Assembly (NCBI RefSeq): GCF_014656215.1
Contig: NZ_BNBZ01000006.1
Span: 62,001 to 126,000 of the forward strand
Length of the DNA: 64,000 nucleotides
Origin: Streptomyces zaomyceticus
GTDB lineage: Bacteria > Actinomycetota > Actinomycetes > Streptomycetales > Streptomycetaceae
Reading direction: 5' to 3'
Positions 24,618 to 33,578 of this stretch are shown piece by piece. The notes under the pieces are model-generated. The model was not told the origin of the DNA. It did not search any database and saw only the letters and a program-made list of their open reading frames with translations. The position numbers were made by a program, and so were the translations under genes. Every line of letters starts with the position of its first letter. The first letter of the stretch is position 1.

Positions 24618-27479
24618 TCAGGCCGTTTCTGTCAGAGCCTGATCGGTGCCCTGACGGAGCGCGCCCGACAGCCGCTTCGCCTGGACGACGAACTGCGAGG
24701 AGCTCCGTGCCGAGGCCATCGCGTCGAGCCCGGCCACCTCACCCCGGGCCCCGCACCGCTCCACACAGTCCGCCGCGACCGCGAGCACCTCGCCCAGACC
24801 GCGCAGCGGCTTCTCCGCGCCGAGCAGCTCCGGCAGCATCGGCTCCAGCACCGCCCACACCGTGCCGTAGGCGCCCGTGGAGGCCGCCGTCCGGAGCGCG
24901 TCCGCCAGCCGGTTCGGCTTCACCGAACCCTCCAGGACCAGCCACGCCAGCTCCGTGCCGAGCCGCCGGGCGCCCAGGTCGCCCCGCGACGCCAGGACGA
25001 GCAGCGCGTCCACCGCGCGCAGCCGGTCGTCCGCGTCCTGACAGCCCAGCCCGAACGCCACGGCGAGATGGACCGCCCGGCCGACCGGGCCGCCCGCCTC
25101 GGCGAGCGCGGTGAGCGGTTCGGTCACCCCGCGCTGATCCGCGTCGGCCCCCGAAGCGAGGGAGGACAGGACGCACGCCGCCACGAACTCACGGTCCACC
25201 GGCAGCGCCGTGGCCCAGTGCGCCCGCGTGTCCAGCCAGTGGTAGCAGCGACGGGGCGTCGCCCGCAGCTCGCCGCCCAGCCACCGGAACGCGGCCGGGA
25301 ACTCCTCGCGCACCACGGATCCCTCGTCGATCTCCACCACGATCCGGTCCGTCAGCCACCACTTCTGCGAAGCCCGGTCCTTCCCCCTGGCGAGGAACCG
25401 CACCCTCGTCCCCAGGGGTTCCCCCGCCCGCAGCCACGCGGCGAGCCGTCGCCCCGCCCGCGTGCCGAGCGCCTCGGCGTCCTCGGCCGCGCGCCCGGCC
25501 GACGCGTCCCTGCGCCCGACCCGGAGCAGCGCCTGGGCGAAGTCGGCAGGGGCCGGCTCGACATCCGAGTCCCGGTAGCCGCGCAGCCGCTCCACCAGCA
25601 CCACCGGGTCGATCTCACCGGTGTGCAGGGTCGGTGCGGCGAGCAGGAACGGCAGCGCGTCCGTGCCGATCAGGGCGGCGGCCTCCCACAGGCGCGCGTC
25701 CAGGATGCCCGACAGCGCCTCGTGGTGGCAGGCCTTCCGGTCGTTCCCCTTCGTCCGCCCGGAGTCGACGCGCCACCCCGGCAGCAGTCCCAGCAGCCCC
25801 GCGAGTACCACCTCCGTCCCGTGGGTGTAGTGGGTGAAGTAGTGCTGCTGCTCCCAGTGCTCCGTCGGGAACGCCTCGCGCACCGCCGCCTCGAGCCCCG
25901 CCCGGTCCCGACGCGCGAGCCGCACCAGACCGTCGAGCGTCCGCTCGAACGCCGCCGAGTCCTGGTACCCGCCCCTCGTCAGCAGCTCCTCCACCAGCGC
26001 CTCGACCGTCGTCGCCGGGGGAGCCACCCGCTCCCGCTCCGGGACCGGGGGCAGGATCTCCTCGTACGGGGCCCCGGGCTCCGCCTCCAGGTCGTTCCCG
26101 AACAGCGCCACGGCCGCCGGACGGTGCACCGGACTCAGCAGACCCGCCTGCTCGGCGAGCTCACGGCGTACGGAGGCGTCCACCGCCGCCGCATGACGGC
26201 CCACCAGCTTCAGGGCCCGCTCCTGGATCGTGGTGTCCTCGTGCCCGAAGGCCTCCGCCACGGCCGGCAGCAGCTCCTCCACGGCACCGGGCTCCCGCGC
26301 CAGAACCTTGCCCACCAGCGTCAACTGGGCCCGCACCAGCTTCTTCTCGGTACGGAACAGCACCCCGCCCGTCATCTCGGCCAGTGCCCCGGCCGGCAGC
26401 GCGCCCTCGGCGGCGAGGCCCGCGAGGACCTCCTGCGCGTACCCCGCGACCGGGGACGGCGCGTCGGCCGCCATCCCGATCCAGTCCGGTACCCGCTCCC
26501 GGCGCTCGGCCTCGCTCGGCTCGACGAGCCGCAGCACCTCCAGCGGGAACCGCAGGTCCCGGGCCCGACCGCCGCGCAGCAGCCGGGAGACGCACAGGTC
26601 CACGACCTGGGCCCGGTCGAGCACGCCCTCCGTGACGAGCGTCGCGAGCGCGGTCGGCCAGTGTGTCGGCGCCTCGGGGCCGACCGACCAGGTCAGCCGG
26701 TCGGGCGTCTCCGCCATGGCGAGCGCGTGCGGCACGAGCACGCGTGTGTGGGAGTCCTCCCGGAGCCGCTCCAGAAGGCGCGCGTCGGTGATCTCCCGCG
26801 TCCACGCGAGGACATAGCCGTCGGTCGCGGGCACCGCGCACCCGGAGCGCTCCACGAGCCCCCGGATCAGGCCGTAACTGCTCTCCGCCACGGCGGGCCG
26901 CGCCGCGAGCCGCTGCGCCACGTCCGCCGTCCACACCGGATCCCGGTCGGCGAGCACCGAGAGGACCAGGGTGCCGTCCTCGGAGCGCCAGCTCAGCAGG
27001 TCGCGCCCGCCGAGCCAGGTGGCCGTCGCGGCCGCGCCGGTCTGACAGCCGGCCCCCGCCACGTACAGCGCGCGCCGCACGGCGGTCGCCTCGTTCCACC
27101 GCTTCCAGTCCCAGGCGCGCACCTCGGAGCGCAGGGACTTCAACGGTCCGAGGGCGGCCTTGCGGGCGGCGGCGTCCAGCGGCTCCAGGAGCGCCGGCAC
27201 CTTGTGGGCGCGCCCGGAGCGCACCGCCGCCAGCAACTGCTCGACCGGGGTGCCCCCCTCCGTACCGTCCGCGTCTCCCGCGACGCGGTTCGTGCTTCCC
27301 GCGTCGCTCACCGTGTCGTTCCCCGCCCCGCGCACCACGGCGCTCCTCACCTTGGTCATCATGCTGTCCATCACCCTGTTCACCAGGCCGTTCCCCACCT
27401 CGGTCCCCCCACCCTCCACCGCCGTCCCGGCGCTCCCCGCCCCGGTACCGCCTCCCGTCACGGCGTCGCTCCCCGTCAT
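24618..27479 (-). CDS. large helical-repeat protein (DUF6493-like), SWIM partner
   Basis: 953 residues from ATG 27479, overlapping the SWIM gene by 4 bases (ATGA), so the two are translationally coupled. The first 80 residues are Gly/Val/Thr-rich and variable. The rest is alpha-helical with HEAT-like character (for example LLPAVAEAFGHEDTTIQERA near 420). A central HYFTHYTHGTEVVLAGLL and a C-terminal domain with RRCYHWLDTRAHWATALP are recognisable. I assign it to the DUF6493-type proteins found beside SWIM genes in actinobacteria. No catalytic motif is evident and the function is unknown. Confidence 0.72.
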   Translation of the reverse strand: MTGSDAVTGGGTGAGSAGTAVEGGGTEVGNGLVNRVMDSMMTKVRSAVVRGAGNDTVSDAGSTNRVAGDADGTEGGTPVEQLLAAVRSGRAHKVPALLEPLDAAARKAALGPLKSLRSEVRAWDWKRWNEATAVRRALYVAGAGCQTGAAATATWLGGRDLLSWRSEDGTLVLSVLADRDPVWTADVAQRLAARPAVAESSYGLIRGLVERSGCAVPATDGYVLAWTREITDARLLERLREDSHTRVLVPHALAMAETPDRLTWSVGPEAPTHWPTALATLVTEGVLDRAQVVDLCVSRLLRGGRARDLRFPLEVLRLVEPSEAERRERVPDWIGMAADAPSPVAGYAQEVLAGLAAEGALPAGALAEMTGGVLFRTEKKLVRAQLTLVGKVLAREPGAVEELLPAVAEAFGHEDTTIQERALKLVGRHAAAVDASVRRELAEQAGLLSPVHRPAAVALFGNDLEAEPGAPYEEILPPVPERERVAPPATTVEALVEELLTRGGYQDSAAFERTLDGLVRLARRDRAGLEAAVREAFPTEHWEQQHYFTHYTHGTEVVLAGLLGLLPGWRVDSGRTKGNDRKACHHEALSGILDARLWEAAALIGTDALPFLLAAPTLHTGEIDPVVLVERLRGYRDSDVEPAPADFAQALLRVGRRDASAGRAAEDAEALGTRAGRRLAAWLRAGEPLGTRVRFLARGKDRASQKWWLTDRIVVEIDEGSVVREEFPAAFRWLGGELRATPRRCYHWLDTRAHWATALPVDREFVAACVLSSLASGADADQRGVTEPLTALAEAGGPVGRAVHLAVAFGLGCQDADDRLRAVDALLVLASRGDLGARRLGTELAWLVLEGSVKPNRLADALRTAASTGAYGTVWAVLEPMLPELLGAEKPLRGLGEVLAVAADCVERCGARGEVAGLDAMASARSSSQFVVQAKRLSGALRQGTDQALTETA

Positions 27480-28885
27480 CGCGCCGCTCCGGCGACCGTC
27501 GCGCCGGCACCCGCGGCGTCCGCGCGACCGGGCGTCGCGCCCCGCCGCACCATCCGGACCGCGAGCGCGTGCTTGCACGGGCCCCGCCGGCCCCGGTAGT
27601 CGGCCCACCACTGGCAGGTGCAGCTCAGCACCCCCTCCGACTCCCGCACCCGGTAGCGCCGATCGCCCGAGGCCACCGTCGCCAGATCGCCTTCGACGGT
27701 CACCGCGCCCTCCGCGACCAGCCGGCGGGCGCTCACCAGACGCGGGTTGTGCCGCTCGGCGCGGTCCGCGTCGTACGGCAGCTCCCGGTGGAAGTAGGCC
27801 GCGTCCGCCACGTCGTACCCCACGCGCCCGGCCGTGCCGAGCCGGGTCAGCGCGGCCCGCACCCGGTCGACCGTGAGCCCGGCCTGCGCCGCCAGGTCGG
27901 CCGGGTCGATCCGCGGCTCCCAGGCGAGGAGGACGGCGATCAGTTCGGCGTCCTGCGCGGCCTCCTCCGTCGCCAGGGCCTCCAGGACCCCGCCCTCGCC
28001 GGAGAAGCCCCGCGCGGGGTCGGGCGACAGCGTGAGCGTGAGCCGCATGCCCGGCAGGACCACCTCCCAGGCGCTCGCCGTGGCCAGGCCGCCGTCCGGC
28101 ACCGGCCCGTACACCCGGAGCCCCGTCGCATGCCTCAGCACCCGCTCCAGCGCGACGAGGCGGTCGGGCCCCGGCAGGCACACCGCGCCCGCGCCGGGCC
28201 GGGTCGTCGGCCGCAGGGTCCGGCCGGACTGGACGATCCACATCGGTCCGCGCCCACGGGCCTGACTCCGCGGCAGGGAGCGGAGGAAGCGCACCGCCTC
28301 CGCGCCGCTCAGCTCGGCCCGCAGATCGAACCGGGCCGAGGCGACCTGCGCCTCGGCGAAGCCCCGCAGCCAGCGGTCCGGCAGCGGGACCTTCTTCTCC
28401 ACGACCGCCCCGGCGAGCGTGGTCACCGCCATCTCCTCGGGACCCACCCGGAGGTGCAGCGGACCGTCCCCCGTCATCCGCGACAGCGCCTCGCGCAGCG
28501 GGTTGTTGACGTCGACGTTGGTCGTTCCGTGCCCCGTCTCCGTACCGCCGAGGCCCTCGTCCAGCACGTCCAGGCGCGCGTACACCCCGCCGCAGCCGGA
28601 GAACGACTCGAACCGCAGCCGGTCCCCGTTCCCCGTCACCACCGGGTCGAGCGACCCCGGCCGTATCCGCTGGTGGTAGCGGGCCGCGGCCACGTCGGCG
28701 ACCGCCAGCAGGCCGCGGGCGGCGACCTGCGGCGAGGCCAGGAAGCCGGCGAAGAAGCGCGGATGGGCCTCGGCCCCCCGGGGCGTGAGACCCCCCGCCG
28801 TCTCCAGACCGAGCAGCCGGCCGGAGCCGGTCGACTCCAGCGCGGAAGGGCGGACATAGGCGAGTGCCTGTACGGATCGCGTCAT
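27476..28885 (-). CDS. SWIM zinc-finger protein
   Basis: 469 residues from ATG 28885 (MTRSVQALAYVR). The SWIM zinc finger CxCx(n)CxH is CTCQWWADYRGRRGPCKH near residue 430. The N-terminal 250 residues are a conserved actinobacterial region with GCGGVYARLDVL. SWIM domains bind DNA or protein, and in several bacteria such genes accompany MoxR ATPase/VWA chaperone modules. No MoxR or VWA gene is seen here. It is first in a two-gene operon with the 953-residue partner. Confidence 0.85.
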   Translation of the reverse strand: MTRSVQALAYVRPSALESTGSGRLLGLETAGGLTPRGAEAHPRFFAGFLASPQVAARGLLAVADVAAARYHQRIRPGSLDPVVTGNGDRLRFESFSGCGGVYARLDVLDEGLGGTETGHGTTNVDVNNPLREALSRMTGDGPLHLRVGPEEMAVTTLAGAVVEKKVPLPDRWLRGFAEAQVASARFDLRAELSGAEAVRFLRSLPRSQARGRGPMWIVQSGRTLRPTTRPGAGAVCLPGPDRLVALERVLRHATGLRVYGPVPDGGLATASAWEVVLPGMRLTLTLSPDPARGFSGEGGVLEALATEEAAQDAELIAVLLAWEPRIDPADLAAQAGLTVDRVRAALTRLGTAGRVGYDVADAAYFHRELPYDADRAERHNPRLVSARRLVAEGAVTVEGDLATVASGDRRYRVRESEGVLSCTCQWWADYRGRRGPCKHALAVRMVRRGATPGRADAAGAGATVAGAAR

Positions 28886-28980
28886 GGAAACGACGTTAGG
28901 ACCCGGCACTGACAATCACCGGGGAGCAGGGTCCCGTACGGCGCCCACGACCGCCGGGAACCGGTCCCCGCACCACGTCC

Positions 28981-29026
28981 GACCAGGCCTTACTGCCCGA
29001 CGCGACCAGGCCTTACTGCCCGACGC
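28981..29026. repeat. 23-bp tandem duplication at the phoD stop
   Basis: A 23-bp sequence (gaccaggccttactgcccga plus cgc) is present twice back to back, 28981-29003 and 29004-29026. The upper-coordinate copy contains the phoD stop codon (29013-29015) and its last codons. The other copy lies just past the stop, so the duplication leaves the protein unchanged. Confidence 0.9.
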
Positions 29027-30605
29027 GACCGGGCCGCAGCACCTTGCTGAACAGCACCGTCCCGCCCTCCGCCCGCAGCCGGACCGTCAGTTCCCCGCTG
29101 TGGCCGTCGATGTCGACCTCACCGAAGTACTGCGGGCTCTCCATCGGCGACACGTTTCCCCGCTCCGGCGCCCGGACGAACACCCGCTCCGGACCGAAGG
29201 TCGCGTCGAGCGCGTTCGCCGGGAAACCGCCCGCGGCCAGCGGACCGGACACGAACTCCCAGAACGGGGCGAAGTCCTTGAAGGCGGCCCGCTCCGGCGC
29301 GTAGTGCTGCGCCGAGGTGTGGTGCACATCCGCCGTCAGCCACAGCGTGCCGGTGATCCGCCGGTGCTTGACGAACCGCAGCAGCTCGGCGATCTGGAGC
29401 TCACGGCCCAGCGGGGCACCGGGATCGCCCTGCGCGATCGCCTCGATGTTCGCCGTGCCGTCCGGCACGACCAGGCCGAGCGGCATGTCCGCCGCGAGCA
29501 CCTTCCACACCGCCGTCGACGCGGCCAGCTCGCGCTTGAGCCAGGCCAGCTGCTCGGCGCCGAGGATGCCGGTGGTGTCGTCGCCCTGCCGGCCGGGGGA
29601 GTTGGCGTTCCGGTACGAACGCATGTCGAGGACGAACACGTCGAGCAGCGGCCCGTACCGGACCACTCGGTGCATCCGGCGCTCGCGCCCGCCACCGCGC
29701 GCGTGGAGGGTGGATACCGGTGTGTACTCGCCGAAGGCGCGCAGCGCCCGCGCGGCGAGGACGTCGACGTCCTTCTCCGTGTAGCGCGCGTCGTCCAGGA
29801 TCTGGCCCGGGTACCAGTTGTTGCGCACCTCGTGGTCGTCCCACTGCACCACCGAGGGCACCTGGGCGTTGAACGCCCGGACGTTGTGGTCGAGGAGGTT
29901 GTAGCGGAAGTTGCCCCGGTACTCGTCGAGCGTCTCCGCGACCTTCGACTTCTCCGGGGTCGTGACGTTCCGCCAGATCCGCCCGTCCGGCAGCGTCACG
30001 CTCGGCTGGATCACCCCGTCGGCATAGATCGAGTCGCCGCTGCACAGGAAGAAGTCGGGGTCGAGCCCGCGCATCTCCTCGTACGCCCGGAGGCCGCCGA
30101 TGTCCGGGTTGATGCCCCAGCCCTGTCCCGCGACGTCCCCCGACCACAGGAACCGCACGCCGTCACGACGCCGGTCGGGAGCGGTGCGGAAGGTGCCGAC
30201 GACCGGCTCGCCCGTCCGGCGCGGATCGTCCGGGTCCGCGAGGGTGACCCGGTAGTGGATCTGCTCCCCGGCCGGCAGCCCGCGCAGGGGCGCGGTTCCG
30301 GTGAAGTCCGTGCCCGCGCCGATCAGCGGCCCGTGGTGGCGGCGCACCCGCCGGAACGACTCGCTCGCCGACGTCTCCACGAGCATGCGCGCCGGCCGGT
30401 CCGAGCGCACCCACACCAGCCCGGAGGACGCCGTGACGTCGCCCGTCTGCACACCCCACGCGGCGCGTGGGCGGCCCGACAGGGCGAACGCCGGGGCGGC
30501 GAGGCCGGCGCCGCCGAGGGTCAGCGCCGCCGACGCGGCCAGCGAACCGCGCAGCACACTGCGACGGGCGGGGGAGGGGGAACTGCCGGGTGCGGACTGG
30601 GACAT
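29013..30605 (-). CDS. phoD: PhoD-type alkaline phosphatase/phosphodiesterase
   Basis: 530 residues from ATG 30605 with GGAGG 7 bases upstream. The N-terminus is a Tat signal (ARRSVLRGSLAASAALTLGG, twin Arg at 14-15), so the enzyme is exported folded. PhoD_N and PhoD domains follow, with metal-site motifs FLWSGDVAG, FLCSGDSIYAD, WDDHEVRNNW and LTADVHHT. PhoD enzymes are Ca/Fe-dependent secreted phosphatases that scavenge phosphate. A PHO box and a plausible -10 sit upstream, so PhoP control is expected. Confidence 0.93.
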   Translation of the reverse strand: MSQSAPGSSPSPARRSVLRGSLAASAALTLGGAGLAAPAFALSGRPRAAWGVQTGDVTASSGLVWVRSDRPARMLVETSASESFRRVRRHHGPLIGAGTDFTGTAPLRGLPAGEQIHYRVTLADPDDPRRTGEPVVGTFRTAPDRRRDGVRFLWSGDVAGQGWGINPDIGGLRAYEEMRGLDPDFFLCSGDSIYADGVIQPSVTLPDGRIWRNVTTPEKSKVAETLDEYRGNFRYNLLDHNVRAFNAQVPSVVQWDDHEVRNNWYPGQILDDARYTEKDVDVLAARALRAFGEYTPVSTLHARGGGRERRMHRVVRYGPLLDVFVLDMRSYRNANSPGRQGDDTTGILGAEQLAWLKRELAASTAVWKVLAADMPLGLVVPDGTANIEAIAQGDPGAPLGRELQIAELLRFVKHRRITGTLWLTADVHHTSAQHYAPERAAFKDFAPFWEFVSGPLAAGGFPANALDATFGPERVFVRAPERGNVSPMESPQYFGEVDIDGHSGELTVRLRAEGGTVLFSKVLRPGRVGQ

Positions 30606-30653
30606 GGATGAGCCTCCGAGGCGGTGTCCGGGCGGGGGCGGTGCGTCGCCCCA

Positions 30654-30697
30654 TGCCTAACGGCCGGGGGCGGCGCCCACACGAACCCCGCGTGAAC
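30654..30697 (-). promoter_or_regulatory. PHO box and promoter of phoD
   Basis: On the minus strand GTTCACGCGGG (30697-30687) is directly followed by GTTCGTGTGGG (30686-30676); the two 11-nt units match at 8 positions and agree with the Streptomyces PhoP direct-repeat consensus. A -10-like TTAGGCA lies at 30660-30654, about 16 bases downstream, so the box takes the place of the -35. The promoter would give a leader of about 40 nt. Confidence 0.75.
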
Positions 30698-30731
30698 AGA
30701 TCATCCGCGACCGGTGGGCGACGCCGCCGCA

Positions 30732-30827
30732 GCCACCACGCACGCGTGTGAACGGATCGGTCCGCACCACCGCCCCCGGCGTGACGGAACACCCTCCGGC
30801 GCCACCACGCACGCGTGTGAACGGATC
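30732..30827. repeat. 27-bp direct repeat carrying PHO-like half units
   Basis: A 27-bp sequence (gccaccacgcacgcgtgtga plus acggatc) occurs at 30732-30758 and 30801-30827, period 69. On the minus strand each copy holds GTTCACACGCG, close to a PHO-box unit. The second copy ends inside the stop codon of the MocR gene. Confidence 0.85.
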
Positions 30828-32358
30828 AGTCCCGGCCGACCGCCTCCGCCACCAGCCTGATCCCGGCCGTCACGGCCGACGGCGACAGATGCGCGTACCC
30901 GATGACCAGCCGTACGTCCCCGTCCCCGGGACGCGCCGTGCCGTACTCCTCCAGCGGCCGCAGCGCGACCCCCGCCTCCGCCGCCCGCGCCAGGAACCGT
31001 TCAGGCGGCCCGTAACGCCCCGGTACGCGCGCGATGACGTGCAGCCCCGCCGCGATACCGCTCACCCGGGTTCCCGGCAGGTGCTCCGCGAGGGCGGCGA
31101 GCAGCACGTCCCGCCGTTCCCGGTAGGCCCGTTGGCAGCGGCGCAGCTGCCGGTCGTACCCGCCCCGCGTCACGAACTCGGCGAGCACGGCCTGGTCGAG
31201 CACCGGGTTGCCGAGATCCATGGTCCGCTTCCGTTCGACGACCTCGTCGACCAGGTCCTCGGGGACGAGCATCCAGCCGAGCCGCAGACCGGGCGCCAGG
31301 GACTTGCTGACCGATCCCGCGTAGACGACCCGCTCCGGATCGAGGCCCTGGAGCGCGCCCACGGGCGCCCGGTCGTACCGGAAGTCGCCGTCGTAGTCGT
31401 CCTCCAGGACGTAGCCGTCCACCGCCCGCGCCCAGCCGAGGAGCGCGGCACGCCGCTCCGCCGACCAGCTGATCCCGGACGGGAACTGGTGCGAGGGCGT
31501 CACCACCACGGCCCGGACCCCGGAGGCGGCGAGCGGCTCCGGCATCAGCCCCTCCTCGTCGAGGGGGAGCCACACCGTGCCCAGACCGGTCGAGGCGAAG
31601 AGCCGCCCGTGCTCCGGGCTGCCGGGGTCCTCGATGCCGACCGCGTCGAGCCCCCGCGCCCGCAGGACGAAACCGAGGAGTGTCGAGGCCTGTGCCACTC
31701 CGGAGCAGACCACGAGCCGCTCGGGGTCCGCCACCACGCCCCGCCGTCGGGTCAGCATCCCGGCCAGCGCCTCCCGCAGCTCGGGCAGCCCGCGCGGATC
31801 CGGGTAGCCGAGCGCGGGGTGGGTCAGCCGGGCGAGGACGGCGCGTTGTGCCCCGGACCAGGCGGCCCTGGGGAAGAGCGACAGATCAGGGGTTCCGGGG
31901 TGGAAGTCCACACGGACCTCCGACCTCCCCGCGCCCCGCCCGGCCGCGCCGCGCGGGCGTGCACCCGCACCTGCGCCCGGCCCGGACCCGGCCCGCGCGC
32001 GTGCTCCTGCCGCGGGACCGTGGGCGTCCCCACGCGCGCGTGCCCCCGCGACGGGGCCGCGGGCATCCCCACGCGCGTGTGTCGCCCTCGCGGCGTCACC
32101 CACCCAGGTGCCCGCGCCCCGGTCGCTGCGCAGGTACCCCTCGGCGGTGAGCTGCTCGTACGCCTCCGTCACCAGACCCCGGGACACGCCCAGGTCGGCC
32201 GCGAGCGCGCGCGTCGACGGCAGCCGCGTCCCTGCCGTGAGCCGCCCCGAGCGCACCGCCTCGCGCAGCGCCTCCTGGAGGGCCCGGCCGCGCCGCCGCG
32301 CCGGGGCCCCGGCGGCGGGAAGGAGGAGCTCCCAGGCCGCCTGTCCGTGGCCGCTCAT
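30826..32358 (-). CDS. MocR-type GntR/aminotransferase regulator
   Basis: 510 residues from ATG 32358 (MSGHGQAAWE). The N-terminal GntR wHTH (about 25-90: GTRLPSTRALAADLGVSRGL) is joined to a fold-type I aminotransferase-like domain whose PLP lysine is in YAGSVSKSLAPG. The linker (about 90-145) is an Ala/Arg/Gly low-complexity tract with a repeated ARGDARGPVAGARA unit. MocR proteins such as GabR and PdxR use PLP as a sensor. No divergent target is obvious. Its stop overlaps the 27-bp repeat. Confidence 0.88.
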   Translation of the reverse strand: MSGHGQAAWELLLPAAGAPARRRGRALQEALREAVRSGRLTAGTRLPSTRALAADLGVSRGLVTEAYEQLTAEGYLRSDRGAGTWVGDAARATHARGDARGPVAGARARGDAHGPAAGARARAGSGPGAGAGARPRGAAGRGAGRSEVRVDFHPGTPDLSLFPRAAWSGAQRAVLARLTHPALGYPDPRGLPELREALAGMLTRRRGVVADPERLVVCSGVAQASTLLGFVLRARGLDAVGIEDPGSPEHGRLFASTGLGTVWLPLDEEGLMPEPLAASGVRAVVVTPSHQFPSGISWSAERRAALLGWARAVDGYVLEDDYDGDFRYDRAPVGALQGLDPERVVYAGSVSKSLAPGLRLGWMLVPEDLVDEVVERKRTMDLGNPVLDQAVLAEFVTRGGYDRQLRRCQRAYRERRDVLLAALAEHLPGTRVSGIAAGLHVIARVPGRYGPPERFLARAAEAGVALRPLEEYGTARPGDGDVRLVIGYAHLSPSAVTAGIRLVAEAVGRD

Positions 32359-32437
32359 TCGATGGAGACCCCCGCCCCTCGTCCGCCCCTCGTCCGGATC
32401 CGCCACCGGTCCGGTCGGAGACCATCATGCTCCTCCG

Positions 32438-33469
32438 TCACGGGTGCACTTCCACCGCCAGATGGGCGGACAGGGCGCGCAGGAAGTCGGGCGCGTCGAA
32501 GATCTCCCCGGCCGAGGCGACACCGGTCGTCCTGGTCAGGCCGGAGAGGATCCGCCGGACCGCCTCCACCGCGAGCGGTGCGGTGACGGCGTAGATGTCC
32601 TGCCCCCGGGCGACGGCCCGGCGTTCGGCGTCGCCGGAGCGCACGACGACGTCCACGAGGAAGGTCTGCGCGGAGCGGCCGTGCTCGTCGACGGCGGCCG
32701 GTGCCGACGCGTCCGGTGCGGACAGGTCCTGGGCCGCGTCGACCGCCATGTAGGTGCGGACCTCGGGCACCTTCAGATGGCTCGGGACGGTGACGACGTC
32801 GGCCATCGTGAACTCGCCGATGACGGGCCGGGTGCCCATCGGGGCGGGGAACGGCCAGTCCAGGACCGCGAACGCGTCGTCGTGGTACTCCAGCCGGCCG
32901 CCGGTGAAGCGGACGTGCCGGCCGTTCCGCCGCTCGCGGGAGACCCTGCCCGCGGCGAGGGTCCCGGCGGTGGGGTGCCAGCTGCTCAGCCCGTACGCGA
33001 TGTGCGCCTCGTCCGCCGCCGTCCAGTCGCCCATGGCCGCGGTGGCCAGCAGGTCGCCGAGGCCGCCGTAGAAGGCCATCGCGGGGACGACGACCGCGCC
33101 CGCGGCCCGGGCGCGGTCCGAGAACCGGGCGAAGGTGTCGACGTTGGCCTCGATCTCGGCGGCCACGTCCACGTACGGGATGCCGGCGCGCAGTGCCGCC
33201 TCGATGACGGGGGCGCCGGTGGTGGCGAAGGGGCCGGCGCAGTTGATCACGGCCGCCGCACCGGACAGCGCGCGGTCCAGCGAGGCGGGGTCGTCGACCG
33301 AGGCGGGCCGGACGTCGAGACCGGGAACGGACGCCGCGAGGGCCCGCAGCTTCTCCGCGTCGCGGCCGGAGGCCACCGGGAAGAATCCGCGGGCGAGCAG
33401 CTCGGCCACCACGAACCGCCCGGTGTGTCCGTAGGCGCCGAACACCGCGACAGTGAGACCCGATTCCAT
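32438..33469 (-). CDS. saccharopine dehydrogenase-like oxidoreductase
   Basis: 343 residues from ATG 33469 (MESGLTVAVFGAYG). The NAD(P)-binding Rossmann motif is VAVFGAYGHTGRF (7-19), and INCAGPFATTGAPVIEAAL is typical of the saccharopine dehydrogenase/trans-acting enoyl reductase family. The substrate is unknown. It is divergent from a GlxA-type regulator with about 108 bases between starts and is the likely target of that protein. Confidence 0.85.
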   Translation of the reverse strand: MESGLTVAVFGAYGHTGRFVVAELLARGFFPVASGRDAEKLRALAASVPGLDVRPASVDDPASLDRALSGAAAVINCAGPFATTGAPVIEAALRAGIPYVDVAAEIEANVDTFARFSDRARAAGAVVVPAMAFYGGLGDLLATAAMGDWTAADEAHIAYGLSSWHPTAGTLAAGRVSRERRNGRHVRFTGGRLEYHDDAFAVLDWPFPAPMGTRPVIGEFTMADVVTVPSHLKVPEVRTYMAVDAAQDLSAPDASAPAAVDEHGRSAQTFLVDVVVRSGDAERRAVARGQDIYAVTAPLAVEAVRRILSGLTRTTGVASAGEIFDAPDFLRALSAHLAVEVHP

Positions 33470-33564
33470 GACTTCTCCCCTGCTCTCGAACCGTCCGTCG
33501 ATCCGTTGCGGCAATCCTGGCCCCCGCGCGTGACCCACACGAGTGTCCGGAACGACATCATGCG

Positions 33565-33578
33565 TACAATTACGGACG
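33565..33578 (+). promoter_or_regulatory. -10 box of a probable leaderless promoter for the GlxA-type gene
   Basis: TACAAT at 33565-33570 differs from TATAAT by one base and lies 7 bases before GTG 33578, so transcription would begin at or next to the start codon. It is flanked by CGTA and TACG, a 4-bp dyad. No good -35 is visible. Confidence 0.5.

Noticed and set aside
27480..28241. Upstream extension of the 953-residue gene to 28241
   Set aside because: This part runs through the SWIM gene in another frame and gives Arg/Gly-rich sequence. The ATGA overlap at 27476-27479 gives a better start.
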